Below are positions 46,534 to 55,500 of a DNA stretch of 64,000 bases, piece after piece; position 1 is the first letter of the stretch, and each line of letters opens with the position of its first letter. Source of the DNA: Oxalobacter paraformigenes. GTDB taxonomy: Bacteria > Pseudomonadota > Gammaproteobacteria > Burkholderiales > Burkholderiaceae_D. The notes under the pieces are model-generated. The model did no database searches, was not told the DNA's origin, and saw only the letters and a program-made list of their open reading frames with translations. Location: assembly GCF_000158475.2 (NCBI RefSeq), contig NZ_KI392031.1, positions 526,287 through 590,286 of the forward strand, given 5' to 3'. The position numbers and the translations under genes are program-made.

Positions 46534-47193
46534 TCAGGCTGCCATGCCGGACGCGATATCGACCGCTTCCAGTTTTTTCACCGACCGGGCCGCGGCAATG
46601 GCGTCGCACAAGGCCCACTTCCGCGCGTAAAGCGCTTCCCTGTGGGCGATGATCTCCAGTTGCAGGGTTTTCAGTTGCGAAAGCCTTAGCTCATGAAACG
46701 TGTTGTCATACGCACGGAACCGGGCCGTTTCCTGCCCTTTCGCTTCCATCGACAAAATAAGGTTCGCAACGTTCCGGCTCGCCGTCTCATCGGCATTAAC
46801 CTCGAACCCGGCAGAAGACAGGCAATGCGCTTTTCCCGAAGCGCTGGCAAAAGCCGCATCCAGTTCGGCGAGTTTCCGTTGCCTGACCGTTTCCAGCGAT
46901 GGCGGAGGCGGTTCCGTCAGGGCGCCTTCCGGGACGATCATGCCGGTTTCGGTGATCGTGTGTTCGGTGCCGTCGGGCAGCCAGTACGTCGTGCCGCGGT
47001 AATCGTAACGGACGCTCCAGCGTCCGTTTCGGAAGACGGCGCATTCGTGTTCGCCGGTGATGGGCGGTTCGAGTTCAGTGGCGTTGGCCGGAATCAGCCA
47101 GACGTCCTTTTCGCGCGGGGACGGTTCGGCCGTGGTTTCGCCGACATAAAGGCCAGCTTCGTCGTATTCATAAACGGTTCGTGTTGCTTTCAT
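46534..47193 (-). CDS. DUF4376-domain tail-fibre assembly protein (module B partner)
   Basis: The protein has 219 residues. The N-terminal half (YEYDEAGLYVGET, RNGRWSVRYDYRGTTYW) resembles phage tail-fibre assembly proteins. The C-terminal half carries a DUF4376-type helical domain with RFRAYDNTFHELRLSQLKTL and ALYARKWAL. It likely folds or caps the fibre encoded just upstream. TAAGGAG is the Shine-Dalgarno sequence, and its TAA is the stop of the fibre gene, so translation is coupled. Nearly identical to the protein at 48284-48943 except in the last ~15 residues. Confidence 0.82.
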   Translation of the reverse strand: MKATRTVYEYDEAGLYVGETTAEPSPREKDVWLIPANATELEPPITGEHECAVFRNGRWSVRYDYRGTTYWLPDGTEHTITETGMIVPEGALTEPPPPSLETVRQRKLAELDAAFASASGKAHCLSSAGFEVNADETASRNVANLILSMEAKGQETARFRAYDNTFHELRLSQLKTLQLEIIAHREALYARKWALCDAIAAARSVKKLEAVDIASGMAA

Positions 47194-47202
47194 GGTTGCT
47201 CC

Positions 47203-48186
47203 TTAATATTTGATGCAGTAGCGGACGGTGATGGACGGCGGCCGGACGGTGTCGGAGGCGCCATAAATCGGATTGGAACGGGAAGCCTCGAATCCAGCCC
47301 GGTAATGGTTTTGACTTCCTGCGTGATAGCCTCCAAATGCGCCTACGTCGATATTATAAAAGGCGCCTGTCTGATAAGCGGTTGCATGGGCAATGGCTCC
47401 CGATACAATCGTTCCTGTCACATTCGGCAAACCGGCCGCCAATACTCTCCCCGCCGTGTCATTACCCTGCATCCAGCGTCCCCGGAAATCCGGCAGATTG
47501 AACGTCGTCAGCCCGTCTCCGCCGTAAGTTCCGCCGATCACCGCACAGAGTTCCGGGTAGGCCGACGGGCTCAGGCTTGCGCCATTGCAATACAGAAAGC
47601 CCTCCGGCGTGATGTTGCCGCCGACGGCGATAATGGTGCCGGCCGGCAGCTTTTCCGCCTTGTCCAGTTTGCCGGCCAGTTCTGCCATGATTTCCCACCG
47701 GTCGGCTTTTTCATTCACAACCGGCATGACCGAGACGCCGAAAGCGGGATTTTCCAGCACCCATTTTTCAAGGCTTCCGTCGTATTGCATTTCCAGCCAG
47801 TGACCATTTCCGGCGATGTCGCCGGGCAAAAGGGGCAAGTTGTTGCCCTTGACGATCGGCAGGGCGCCGGTTTCGTCCGCCCGGAAAGTCGGGGCGGCAT
47901 TCGTGTTGGCCGAACGGGCCCTGACGCGCACATGCATGCCGTGCAGGGGAACCGTTACCGTGTGCGGGAAAACCGCTTCCAGGGCGTCGGAAGTGCCGGA
48001 CGCTTCAGCCTGATACTTTTCCTGCACACCGAAAATGTCGCGCGCCTCCTGCTTGTCACGACTGTCGGTGCCGAAAAGATCCGCGATGAATTGCCGGAGG
48101 TTGCCCATCGCGAGCCGGAATTCGCCGGTCGTTGTTTCAGGCTCTTTCGTGCCCTCCAGCAGGTTTCTGTCGGGTAGTCTGGTCAT
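47203..48186 (-). CDS. phage tail-collar fibre protein (module B)
   Basis: The protein has 327 residues from the ATG at 48186, with GGAGACACC before it. A longer frame to 48321 runs through the terminator hairpin and is not real. The N-terminus MTRLPDRNLLEGTKEPETTT and mid-section match modules A and C. After the KLDKAEKLPAGTIIAVGG hinge comes a collar domain (EGFLYCNGASLSPSAYPELC, GGDGLTTFNLPDFRGRWMQG) and a distinct tip ending YGASDTVRPPSITVRYCIKY. The role is a receptor-binding fibre. Confidence 0.88.
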   Translation of the reverse strand: MTRLPDRNLLEGTKEPETTTGEFRLAMGNLRQFIADLFGTDSRDKQEARDIFGVQEKYQAEASGTSDALEAVFPHTVTVPLHGMHVRVRARSANTNAAPTFRADETGALPIVKGNNLPLLPGDIAGNGHWLEMQYDGSLEKWVLENPAFGVSVMPVVNEKADRWEIMAELAGKLDKAEKLPAGTIIAVGGNITPEGFLYCNGASLSPSAYPELCAVIGGTYGGDGLTTFNLPDFRGRWMQGNDTAGRVLAAGLPNVTGTIVSGAIAHATAYQTGAFYNIDVGAFGGYHAGSQNHYRAGFEASRSNPIYGASDTVRPPSITVRYCIKY

Positions 48187-48197
48187 GGTGTCTCCAT

Positions 48198-48224
48198 AAA
48201 AAAAGACCTTCCTGCAAGGGAAGG
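48198..48224 (-). terminator. leader hairpin + T-run before module B
   Basis: CCTTCC/GGAAGG (plus 48219-48224 and 48207-48212) is followed on the minus strand by TC and seven T, then ATGGAGACACC-ATG. It sits between the DUF4376 gene of module A and this fibre gene. Confidence 0.75.
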
Positions 48225-48283
48225 CCGGGGTGGCATAATAAAAAAGGCGCGTGTGCGCCCGGTAATCAATGACGGTGCCGTTT

Positions 48284-48943
48284 TCAGACGGGCTGGTCAA
48301 AGGTAATGTCGATGTTTTCAAGCGCTTTTACCGACCGGGCGGCGGCAATCGCATCGCGCAAGGCCCATTTCCGGGCATAGAGCGCTTCCCTGTGGGCGAT
48401 GATCTCCAGTTGCAGGGTTTTCAGTTGTGAAAGCCTTAGCTCATGAAACGTGTTGTCATACGCACGGAACCGGGCCGTTTCCTGCCCCTTCGCTTCCATC
48501 GACAGGACAAGATTCGCGACATTTTGGCTTGCCGTCTCATCGGCATTAACCTCGAACCCGGCAGAAAACAGGCAATGCGCTTTTCCCGAAGCGCTGGCAA
48601 AAGCCGCATCCAGTTCGGCGAGTTTCCGTTGCCTGACCGTTTCCAGCGATGGCGGCGGCGGTTCCGTCAGGGCGTCTTCCGGGACGATCATGCCGGTTTC
48701 GGTAATCGTGTGTTCGGTGCCGTCGGGCAGCCAGTACGTCGTGCCGCGGTAATCGTAACGGACGCTCCAGCGTCCGTTTCGGAAGACGGCGCATTCGTGT
48801 TCGCCGGTGATGGGCGGTTCGAGTTCAGTGGCGTTGGCCGGAATCAGCCAGACGTCCTTTTCGCGCGGGGACGGTTCGGCCGTGGTTTCGCCGACATAAA
48901 GGCCGGCTTCGTCGTATTCGTAAACGGTTCGTGTTGCTTTCAT
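48284..48943 (-). CDS. DUF4376-domain tail-fibre assembly protein (module A partner)
   Basis: The protein has 219 residues, a close copy of the protein at 46534-47193. It shares the same N-terminal assembly-like half and DUF4376 half, with differences concentrated in the last ~15 residues (ALENIDITFDQPV here). It is translationally coupled to the module A fibre through TAAGGAG, nine bases separating stop and start. The near identity next to fibres with different tips suggests recent duplication or gene conversion of the unit, with the chaperone serving a conserved part of the fibre. Confidence 0.82.
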   Translation of the reverse strand: MKATRTVYEYDEAGLYVGETTAEPSPREKDVWLIPANATELEPPITGEHECAVFRNGRWSVRYDYRGTTYWLPDGTEHTITETGMIVPEDALTEPPPPSLETVRQRKLAELDAAFASASGKAHCLFSAGFEVNADETASQNVANLVLSMEAKGQETARFRAYDNTFHELRLSQLKTLQLEIIAHREALYARKWALRDAIAAARSVKALENIDITFDQPV

Positions 48944-48952
48944 GGTTGCTCC

Positions 48953-49954
48953 TTAATATTTGATGCAGTAGCGGACATTTATTGACGGGGGACAGACTGT
49001 ATCGGAAGCGCCGTAGATGCCATTCGACAGGGAAGCGTTGAAAACCACCATTGCAGGGCCGCCCGTATTGGAGTTGTAGGCTCCGGAACCGCCGCCAGTA
49101 TAGGAGCCTGCAAAAACGCCTGTTCCGTTGGGTTCCGGGCCGTAAGACCAGCAAAAGTCGGTTATCGTACCGTAGAGATTCGGCAACCCTGCCGCCAGTA
49201 CGCCTCCTGCCTTGTCGCTCCCTCTCATCCACCGGTTCCGCAAATCCGGCAGATGGAACATCGTCGCGCCATCGCCGCCATAGGTATAGCCGATGACGGC
49301 AAAGAGTTCCGGGTAAACGGAAATCAGCAACGGGGCGCCGTTGCAGTGCAGATAACCGTCTGGCGTGACGTTGCCGGCGACGGCGATCACGCTGCCGACG
49401 GGTATTTTTTCGGTGTTGTCGAGTTTTCCGGCCAGTTTTTCGTCCAGTTCCGTTTTGTCGGCTTTTTCCGCCAGTTTCGGTTCCATGAACGCGTCAACCG
49501 AGACGCCGCAGGCCGGGTTTTCGAGCACCCATTTGTTCAGGGTGGCGTCGTATTTCATTTCCAGCCAGTGGCCGTCCCCGGCGATGTCGCCGGGCAAAAG
49601 GGGCAGGTTGTTGCCCTTGACGACCGGCAGGGCGCCGGTTTCGTCCGCCCGGAAAGTCGGGGCGGCATTCGTGTTGGCTTCTTTGGCCCGAACTTGCGCG
49701 TGCAGGCCGTGCAGCGGTTTCAGGATGGGCGGGGTGAAGGCGGCCGTCAGGGCGTCGGCCGTGCCGGCGGCGTCGGCGCGGTATTTTTCCTGTGCGCCCA
49801 GCGTGTCGCGGGCGTCCTGTTTTTTCGAGCTGTCATTGCCGAGCAACTCGGCAATGAATTGCCGGAGGTTGCCCATCGCGAGCCGGAATTCGCCGGTCGT
49901 CGTTTCAGGCTCTTTCGTGCCTTCCAGCAGGTTTTTGTCGGGAAGAATAGCCAT
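48953..49954 (-). CDS. phage tail-collar fibre protein (module A, first of array 1)
   Basis: The protein has 333 residues. The N-terminus MAILPDKNLLEGTKEPETTT and the shared mid-section lead to a helical hinge (KLAEKADKTELDEKLAGKL), a collar domain (GYLHCNGAPLLISVYPELFA, GGDGATMFHLPDLRNRWMRG) and a tip ending YGASDTVCPPSINVRYCIKY. The closing motif is shared with module B, while the ~70 residues before it are unlike any other module. This is the first gene of a six-gene minus-strand operon. The ATG is preceded by GGAGAAAAC following a hairpin and T-run. Confidence 0.88.
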   Translation of the reverse strand: MAILPDKNLLEGTKEPETTTGEFRLAMGNLRQFIAELLGNDSSKKQDARDTLGAQEKYRADAAGTADALTAAFTPPILKPLHGLHAQVRAKEANTNAAPTFRADETGALPVVKGNNLPLLPGDIAGDGHWLEMKYDATLNKWVLENPACGVSVDAFMEPKLAEKADKTELDEKLAGKLDNTEKIPVGSVIAVAGNVTPDGYLHCNGAPLLISVYPELFAVIGYTYGGDGATMFHLPDLRNRWMRGSDKAGGVLAAGLPNLYGTITDFCWSYGPEPNGTGVFAGSYTGGGSGAYNSNTGGPAMVVFNASLSNGIYGASDTVCPPSINVRYCIKY

Positions 49955-49965
49955 GTTTTCTCCAT

Positions 49966-49994
49966 AAAAAAAGGCCTTCCTGCCAGGGAAGGCC
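49966..49994 (-). terminator. leader hairpin + T-run before module A
   Basis: GGCCTTCC/GGAAGGCC forms a perfect 8-bp stem (plus 49973-49980 and 49987-49994), followed on the minus strand by seven T and then ATGGAG. No gene lies upstream on this strand, so it cannot be the terminator of a preceding gene. It must act on the fibre transcript itself. Confidence 0.75.
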
Positions 49995-50007
49995 TGTGTC
50001 GGTCAAT

Positions 50008-50029
50008 AAAAAAGGGCGCAAACGCGCCC
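50008..50029 (-). terminator. second, promoter-proximal terminator in the array 1 leader
   Basis: GGGCGC/GCGCCC (plus 50014-50019 and 50024-50029) around AAAC is followed on the minus strand by six T. It lies between the promoter candidate and the module A hairpin, giving two tandem attenuator-like structures. Confidence 0.7.
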
Positions 50030-50038
50030 CACACCCTT

Positions 50039-50069
50039 ATTTTAAGGGGAAATTTTTTTTCGGTCAGCT
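50039..50069 (-). promoter_or_regulatory. promoter candidate of fibre array 1 with shared 12-mer
   Basis: On the minus strand CTGACC (plus 50062-50067) and TAAAAT (50039-50044) are 17 bp apart. The 12-mer TTTCGGTCAGCT at 50058-50069 recurs at 60132-60143 and 61434-61445 ahead of the other fibre units. Confidence 0.55.
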
Positions 50070-50156
50070 CAAACCGGCCGTTTTTTTATTTTATTTTCAT
50101 GAATTTGAGGTTATAGTCGCGTTTTGTTTTTTCTTTTTTCTGGAAGGACATTCGTT

Positions 50157-50621
50157 TTGAGAATTCTGAAAGCGCAACCCGAGGATCTGGGCGTGATTCT
50201 GGCCTTGCAGTACCGTGCCTATCGCAGTGAAGCCCGATTGCTGGGCAATGACCGGATACCGCCTCTGATGCAGACGCTGAAAGAGGTGGAAAAGGAATTC
50301 AGGGAAGGCATTATCCTGAAAGCGGTGGATGAAGCCGGGGTGATTATCGGTTCGGTCAGGGCGCGCGAGGAAGGCGATACGCTTTATATCGGCAAGCTGA
50401 TGGTCTTGCCGGAAAAGCAGGGCCGGGGCATCGGGACGCAATTGCTGGTCGCGATCGAAAAATCGTGTCCGAAACCGCGCTACGAACTGTTCACGAGCAA
50501 CATCAGCATCAAAAACCTGAAGCTCTATGAAGGGCTGGGATACAAACGCTTCAAAGAAGAACAGGTGACGCCCAACCTGAATTTCGTCTATATGGAAAAG
50601 GTAATGAAAACGCCTGCCTGA
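50157..50621 (+). CDS. GNAT-family N-acetyltransferase
   Basis: The protein has 154 residues. I chose the TTG at 50157 because GGAAGG lies nine bases upstream and the fold begins at LRILKAQPEDL. The frame is open to 50124 but without a ribosome site. It has the acetyl-CoA binding pattern LMVLPEKQGRGIGTQLL and a C-terminal NLKLYEGLGYKRF. The acceptor is unknown. It diverges from fibre array 1 with ~200 bp between them and has no functional link that I can see. Confidence 0.88.
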   Translation: MRILKAQPEDLGVILALQYRAYRSEARLLGNDRIPPLMQTLKEVEKEFREGIILKAVDEAGVIIGSVRAREEGDTLYIGKLMVLPEKQGRGIGTQLLVAIEKSCPKPRYELFTSNISIKNLKLYEGLGYKRFKEEQVTPNLNFVYMEKVMKTPA

Positions 50622-51483
50622 GCGGAAGGCGAAAAAGCTCGGGAAGACGGCAGCCCGGATTATTCCGGCTGCCGTTTTGGTTTGTTTGGCCCGAAAAAGG
50701 CGCCTGGCCTGCCGGAACCGGTTCCCGCGAGGGAGACGGTGTCTTTTTCATCAGGTTTCGACCGTTTCTTTTTTCATCCCTGCGCTTCCGGCTCGCGAGC
50801 CGGGAAGTCCGCTTGCCGGGATTGGCGGGGACAGGTCCGGGGCGTCCGGTTCTCCCGCCGGGCAGGGAGGAGGCCTTGGACGCGGGAAAAGAAAAGGCCT
50901 TTCTTCCTGACAACCGGCCGAAGGCCATGAACGGGACAGTGTCATACGTCTTGACAAGGCGCATCGCATCGCGGGTTTTGCCGCCTTGCGGGAACCCGCC
51001 TGTTTCCGGAGGGGAAAAGCGGCTGTGCGGACCGGTCGCTGTTTGCTGAACGGGCGCGAAGCGGGAAGGATACAGCCGCCTGAACGTTGCGCCTTGCCTG
51101 CGCCAGACGGTATCGGCGGGGCAGGGTGTTCAACAGCGGGAACGGAAAAGTGTCCAAACACTTTTTTGCTGCAAGGCAGGGAATGAAGTAAAGTGGCAGA
51201 CGGAGCCGTCATGGCGGTTCCGGAGGGCTGAACACCCTCTGCTTAACTCGGCTGGCAACCGATAAAGTGCTACCGACGTATGCCAGCGTGCGGGTTTATA
51301 CTCGCGCGTTGGTGGCGGCGGTTGCACATTTTTTATGTGTGCAAAAACAACATGATCGGGTTTTCGATAAAACATACTTGTTTTGTTAATTGACTCGCAA
51401 GTGACGCACAAGCGGTACTGAACATACCTTGACTGAGCGACATTTGCGGGTCGATAGCCAATGTCGGTTCTCGTCTTCAGTCA
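50622..51483. other. gene-poor interval leading to repeat copy A
   Basis: No gene is supported. From about 51170 the composition shifts to lower GC with several short stem-forming words (for example around 51300-51350), which may reflect a fragment of a mobile element. The left half is GC-rich filler. Confidence 0.45.
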
Positions 51484-51573
51484 AACGGGACGGGCGGGTG
51501 TCTGTGAATAAAAGACCTTCTCCGGAAGGAAATAAGCAGGCAGTGTAGTTAGGGCTGTGTTCAGCACCCGCTC
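51484..51573. repeat. direct repeat, copy A
   Basis: About 90 bases matching 52013-52102 with roughly ten mismatches. Both begin AACGGGACGGGCGGGTG and end near TGTTCAGC-CCCGC. The copies lie 529 bp apart in the same orientation and flank a small ORF. Confidence 0.75.
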
Positions 51574-51608
51574 TCCCGACCCTCGCACGGTCGTAACCGG
51601 ACGAACAC

Positions 51609-51815
51609 ATGAATGACGAAGAGACCTTTTTTATCGCCGATCTGGGCGAACGCAGGGAAATTTTCATTAACGGACAAACCGAAAAAATCCCCCGGTACGT
51701 GGTCTGGAACAAAGCGGCGACAAAAATCGTTGAGCAGAGTGACGATCTGTCTTATCTGCTGGACAAGTATCGTCTGTCACGCATCCACGTGCTGAAGTAT
51801 CGTCGTATTGAATGA
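51609..51815 (+). CDS. small orphan protein between direct repeats
   Basis: This 68-residue, charged, soluble-looking protein (ETFFIADLGERREIFING, YVVWNKAATKIVEQSDDL) has one predicted beta-alpha-beta stretch. It has normal coding composition but no strong Shine-Dalgarno sequence and no known family that I recognise. It lies between two ~90 bp direct repeats, as a cargo gene of a small mobile unit would. Confidence is limited by its length. Confidence 0.45.
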   Translation: MNDEETFFIADLGERREIFINGQTEKIPRYVVWNKAATKIVEQSDDLSYLLDKYRLSRIHVLKYRRIE

Positions 51816-52566
51816 TTCAGGCCAACGGCTTGCCGGGTGGGGCAGCCGGTCGCCGTCGCGGCGCGAACGGTCTGAACCGGAATCGCGGTTTGCCGGCCGG
51901 ATGCCAATGGCTTGTCCGGACTGGCGGACAAAACCCTGGCCGGTTTTGCCGGTTCTTTTGTCTGCCGTTCAGGACTGGCCTGCCGCTTGCGAGCCGGTTT
52001 TCTTTTCAATCGAACGGGACGGGCGGGTGGCTGTGAATAAGAGACCTTCTCCGGGGGGAAATCAGCAGGCAGTGTCGTTAAAGCTGTGTTCAGCGCCCGC
52101 TTTCCAGGCCATACCGTGGCGGCGCGGCAAAACGGGCAGCGTGCTGCTGCCGCTGATGTCGGGAGACGCGCCGGGCTGTTTTCTTATTCTTGTCGCTAAG
52201 GTATCGCCGAACCGGAAAAGGCTTCCGGCGCGCGCCGGAGCAAGGCGTTTGTGGCGCTCCGGTTACGGCGGCGGTGTTCACGGTTTTTTCTTCTGTTTCC
52301 GTCTGTTTGTCCTTGTTTTCCAACAGCGGCAGGGCCGGGTTTGACGGGTTTGCCCGGAGGCGCGGAAAAACGTGTCCGCTTCTCTGAAAGCATGCCGGGG
52401 CGGAAGGAGGTTGTGGCTTCTGAAACGCTGAATGCGGCCCGATCCGGCTTGCCGTTCGGGGTTCATGCCGCGCCGCTTCGGAGGGAACGGTCTTGCGGCA
52501 GGGCGGGAAAAGGCCGCGCAGCGAGCCGGGAGCGTGCGGCGTTTTGCGCCGTCAGGGAAACGGGGG
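51816..52566. other. interval with repeat copy B, otherwise empty
   Basis: Apart from the direct repeat at 52013-52102 there is no supported feature. The long plus-strand frames that start here are antisense shadows of the giant Sel1 gene. Confidence 0.5.
52013..52102. repeat. direct repeat, copy B
   Basis: The same ~90-base sequence as 51484-51573. What follows it (CTTTCCAGGCC onward) does not resemble what follows copy A, so the duplication is limited to the repeat. Confidence 0.75.
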
Positions 52567-55500
52567 TTACCGGCCCATTTCGTTCAGCCTTTTTTGCGCC
52601 TTGGCATTGCCGTTTCCGGCGGCCAGCGTGTACCAGTGGATGGCTTGCGCCCTGTCTTTCGGCACGTCCGATCCGGATTCATGGTACCGGCCAAGCAGGT
52701 ATTGCGCGCCGGGCTGTCCCCGTTCGGCCGCTTCGCGCACCAGGGCAAGGCCTTTCTTTTTGTCGATGGGGGTTCCCGTTCCGGACAGGTAGCAGTTTCC
52801 CAGCAGAAAGAGGGCGGTGGGATCGCCGTCGCGCGCGCCTTCGGTGTACCAGTAGAAGGCTTTTTTCGTGTCCTTTTGGGTGCCAAGGCCCTGTTCGTAA
52901 AGGAAGGCGAGGGCGCTCTGGGCGTCGCGGTGTCCGGCCTTGGCGGCCAGCAAGTGCCAGTGGAAGGCTTTGGCGTGGTCTTTGGGCACGCCCAGTCCCA
53001 TCTGATAGCGCATGCCCAGATCGTAGCGGGCTTCGGCAAAGTCGTGTTGCGCGGCTTTTTCCGTCCAGTAAAACGCCTTTTTTTCGTCTTTTTCGACGTA
53101 AAAGCCCTTGTCGTAAGCGCGGGCAAGCCGGTATTGGGCGATTTCATCGTCGCCGTTCGCCGCTTTTTCAAGCCATCCAAAGCCCGTTGCCCTATCCTGC
53201 GGCAGGCCGATGCCGTAAATGTAAAGCAGGGCCAGATGGTATTGCGCCGCCGGGTCGTCCTGCCGGGCGGCGGCATGCAGGAGCGTGGCGCCGCGGCTTT
53301 CGTCTTTCGCTGTGCCGCGGCCGTCGATCAAGGCCAGTCCGGCTTCCCGCATGGCTTCCACGTTTCCCGATGCGGCGCTCTGGCTGTACCAGTAAAAGGC
53401 CTGGGCGTCGTCCCGGGCGAGGCCAAGGCCTTCCCTGTAGAGGATGCCGAGCGCGTACTGGGCTTTGGGGAAGCCCGCTTCGGCAGAGCGCGTGTACCAG
53501 TGGGCGGCTTTGGCGAAGTCCTGTTCGCCGCCGTCTCCGGTGTCATAGCAGCGCGCCAGCCCGAATTGGCCGCCGGGTTCGTCTTGCCGGGCCGCTTTTT
53601 CAAACCAGAGGCAGGCCATTTTTGCGTTTTGGGGAACGCCCATCCCTTTGCTGTACAGTACGCCAAGCAGGTTCTGGGCTTCGGGCTGGCCTTTTTCGGC
53701 GACCGGGACAAGGATGTCCAGCGCTTTTCCGGTATCTTTTGGGACGCCGTTTCCGAGCAGGGTCATGTAGCCCAGCACGAAGGAGGCGTCGAGGTTGCCG
53801 TTACGGGAAGCCTTTTCGATCCAGAAGGCGGCCTGTTTTTCGTTTTTTGCAACGCCATGTCCGTTCCAGAGGGCTTTCCCGGTCATGTACTGGGCCTCAG
53901 CATAGCCGGCTTCGGCGGCCTGAAGAAAGGAGGCGAAGGCTTTTTTGGGGTCTTGCGGCGTGCCACGGCCTTCCTGATAACAATAGCCGAGGTAATGGAG
54001 GGCGGTCGGGTCGCCGGTTTGCGCCGCGTTTTCCAGCAGGGCAAAAGCTTTTCCGTCGTTTTTTTCGCTGTCAGGCGCGATGAGCAGTTGAAGGGCCTCG
54101 ACGATGTCGCCTCTGGCGTTGTCGTCCCTGGTGACAGGCGGCGCGTTTTCCGCGGGATCGGACGCCCGGAAAGCGGCCGTTTGCGCGGTCCGGTTCCATC
54201 CGCTTTCCGACAGGGCTTGGATGGCGTCGGGCTGGTTTTGCGCGGCCGCTTTTTCCAGCCACTGGCGGCCTTTTTCCGGGTTTTGGGGAACGTTTTTTCC
54301 CAGGAGATAAAGCGTTCCCAGCAGGTACCGGGCGTCGGCATTTCCCTGTTCGGCGGCCTCGGTCAGCCATGTCAGGGCGGTTTCCGTTTCGTCGAAAGCA
54401 GCAAGGCTTGCCAGGGCGAGGATAGCGGCCTGATAGCGGGCCTGTGCCGGGCCCTGTTTTCCGGCCTTGACGAGCCAGCTTGCGCCGCTTGCCGGATCGG
54501 CCGGGCCGCCTTCGCCGTTGAGCAACATGAGGCCATAGGCATGCTGTGCGTTCGCATGGTTTTGCGCGGCGGCTTTTTCGAGCCATTGCCGCGCTTTGGG
54601 CTTGTTTTCCGGAATGATATCGCCATCGCGGAAAGCAAGACCCAACTGGTATTGGGCTTCGGCATGGCCGTTTTTGGCGGATTTTTCCATCCACCGGAAA
54701 GCTTCCGCGGGATTTTTTTCGCCGCCTTCCCCATTGAGCGTCAGGACACCCAGCCAGTATTGCGCTTCGGCGTGACTCTGGTCTGCCGCCTTGCGATACC
54801 ACTGGCGCGCGGCTTCGGGGTTTTCAGGAAGGCGCTTTCCGATGTGGTTTTCCACTCCAAGGCGGTACTGGGCCGCCGGGTCGCCGTTTTCGGCCGCTTT
54901 TTCCAGCCATTGAAGCGCCATGGCGTCGTTTTTCGCGGTGCCGCTTGCATTGGTGTAAAGGAGGGCCAGTTTGTACTGGGCTTTCGTATCGCCCTGCCGG
55001 GCCGCTTTTTCGTAAAGGGCAAACGCTTCTTCCGGGTTTTCCGGACCGCCCAGTCCTTCCAGCAGGCAGGTCGCCAGCCAGTATTGCGCCTTGACGTGGC
55101 CCTGTTCGGCAGCCTGGCGGTACCACCGGCGGGCGGCTTCGAGGTTTTTGGGGATGCCTTCTCCGTTATGGTTCAGGATGCCCAGCGTGTACTGGGCGTC
55201 GGCATTCCCGTTTTTGGCGGCTTTTTCAAACCAGACGAGGGCTTTGCTGACATCTTGCGCGTCACTTGTTCCTTCCTGAAGACAATGGGCATACCAGTAT
55301 TGCGCTGTGGCATAGCCCTGTTCGGCGGCGCGCCGGTACCATTCGCATGCCGCTTTCAGGTTTTTGGGGATGCGTTTTCCGGTATGGTTTTCCGTGCCCA
55401 TCCAGTATTGGGCGTTGGCGTATCCCTTTTGCGCGGCTTCGCTTATCCATCTGAGCGCGGTTTTGGCCGATTCGGGGGAAGAGTCGTGAGCCAGTATGGC

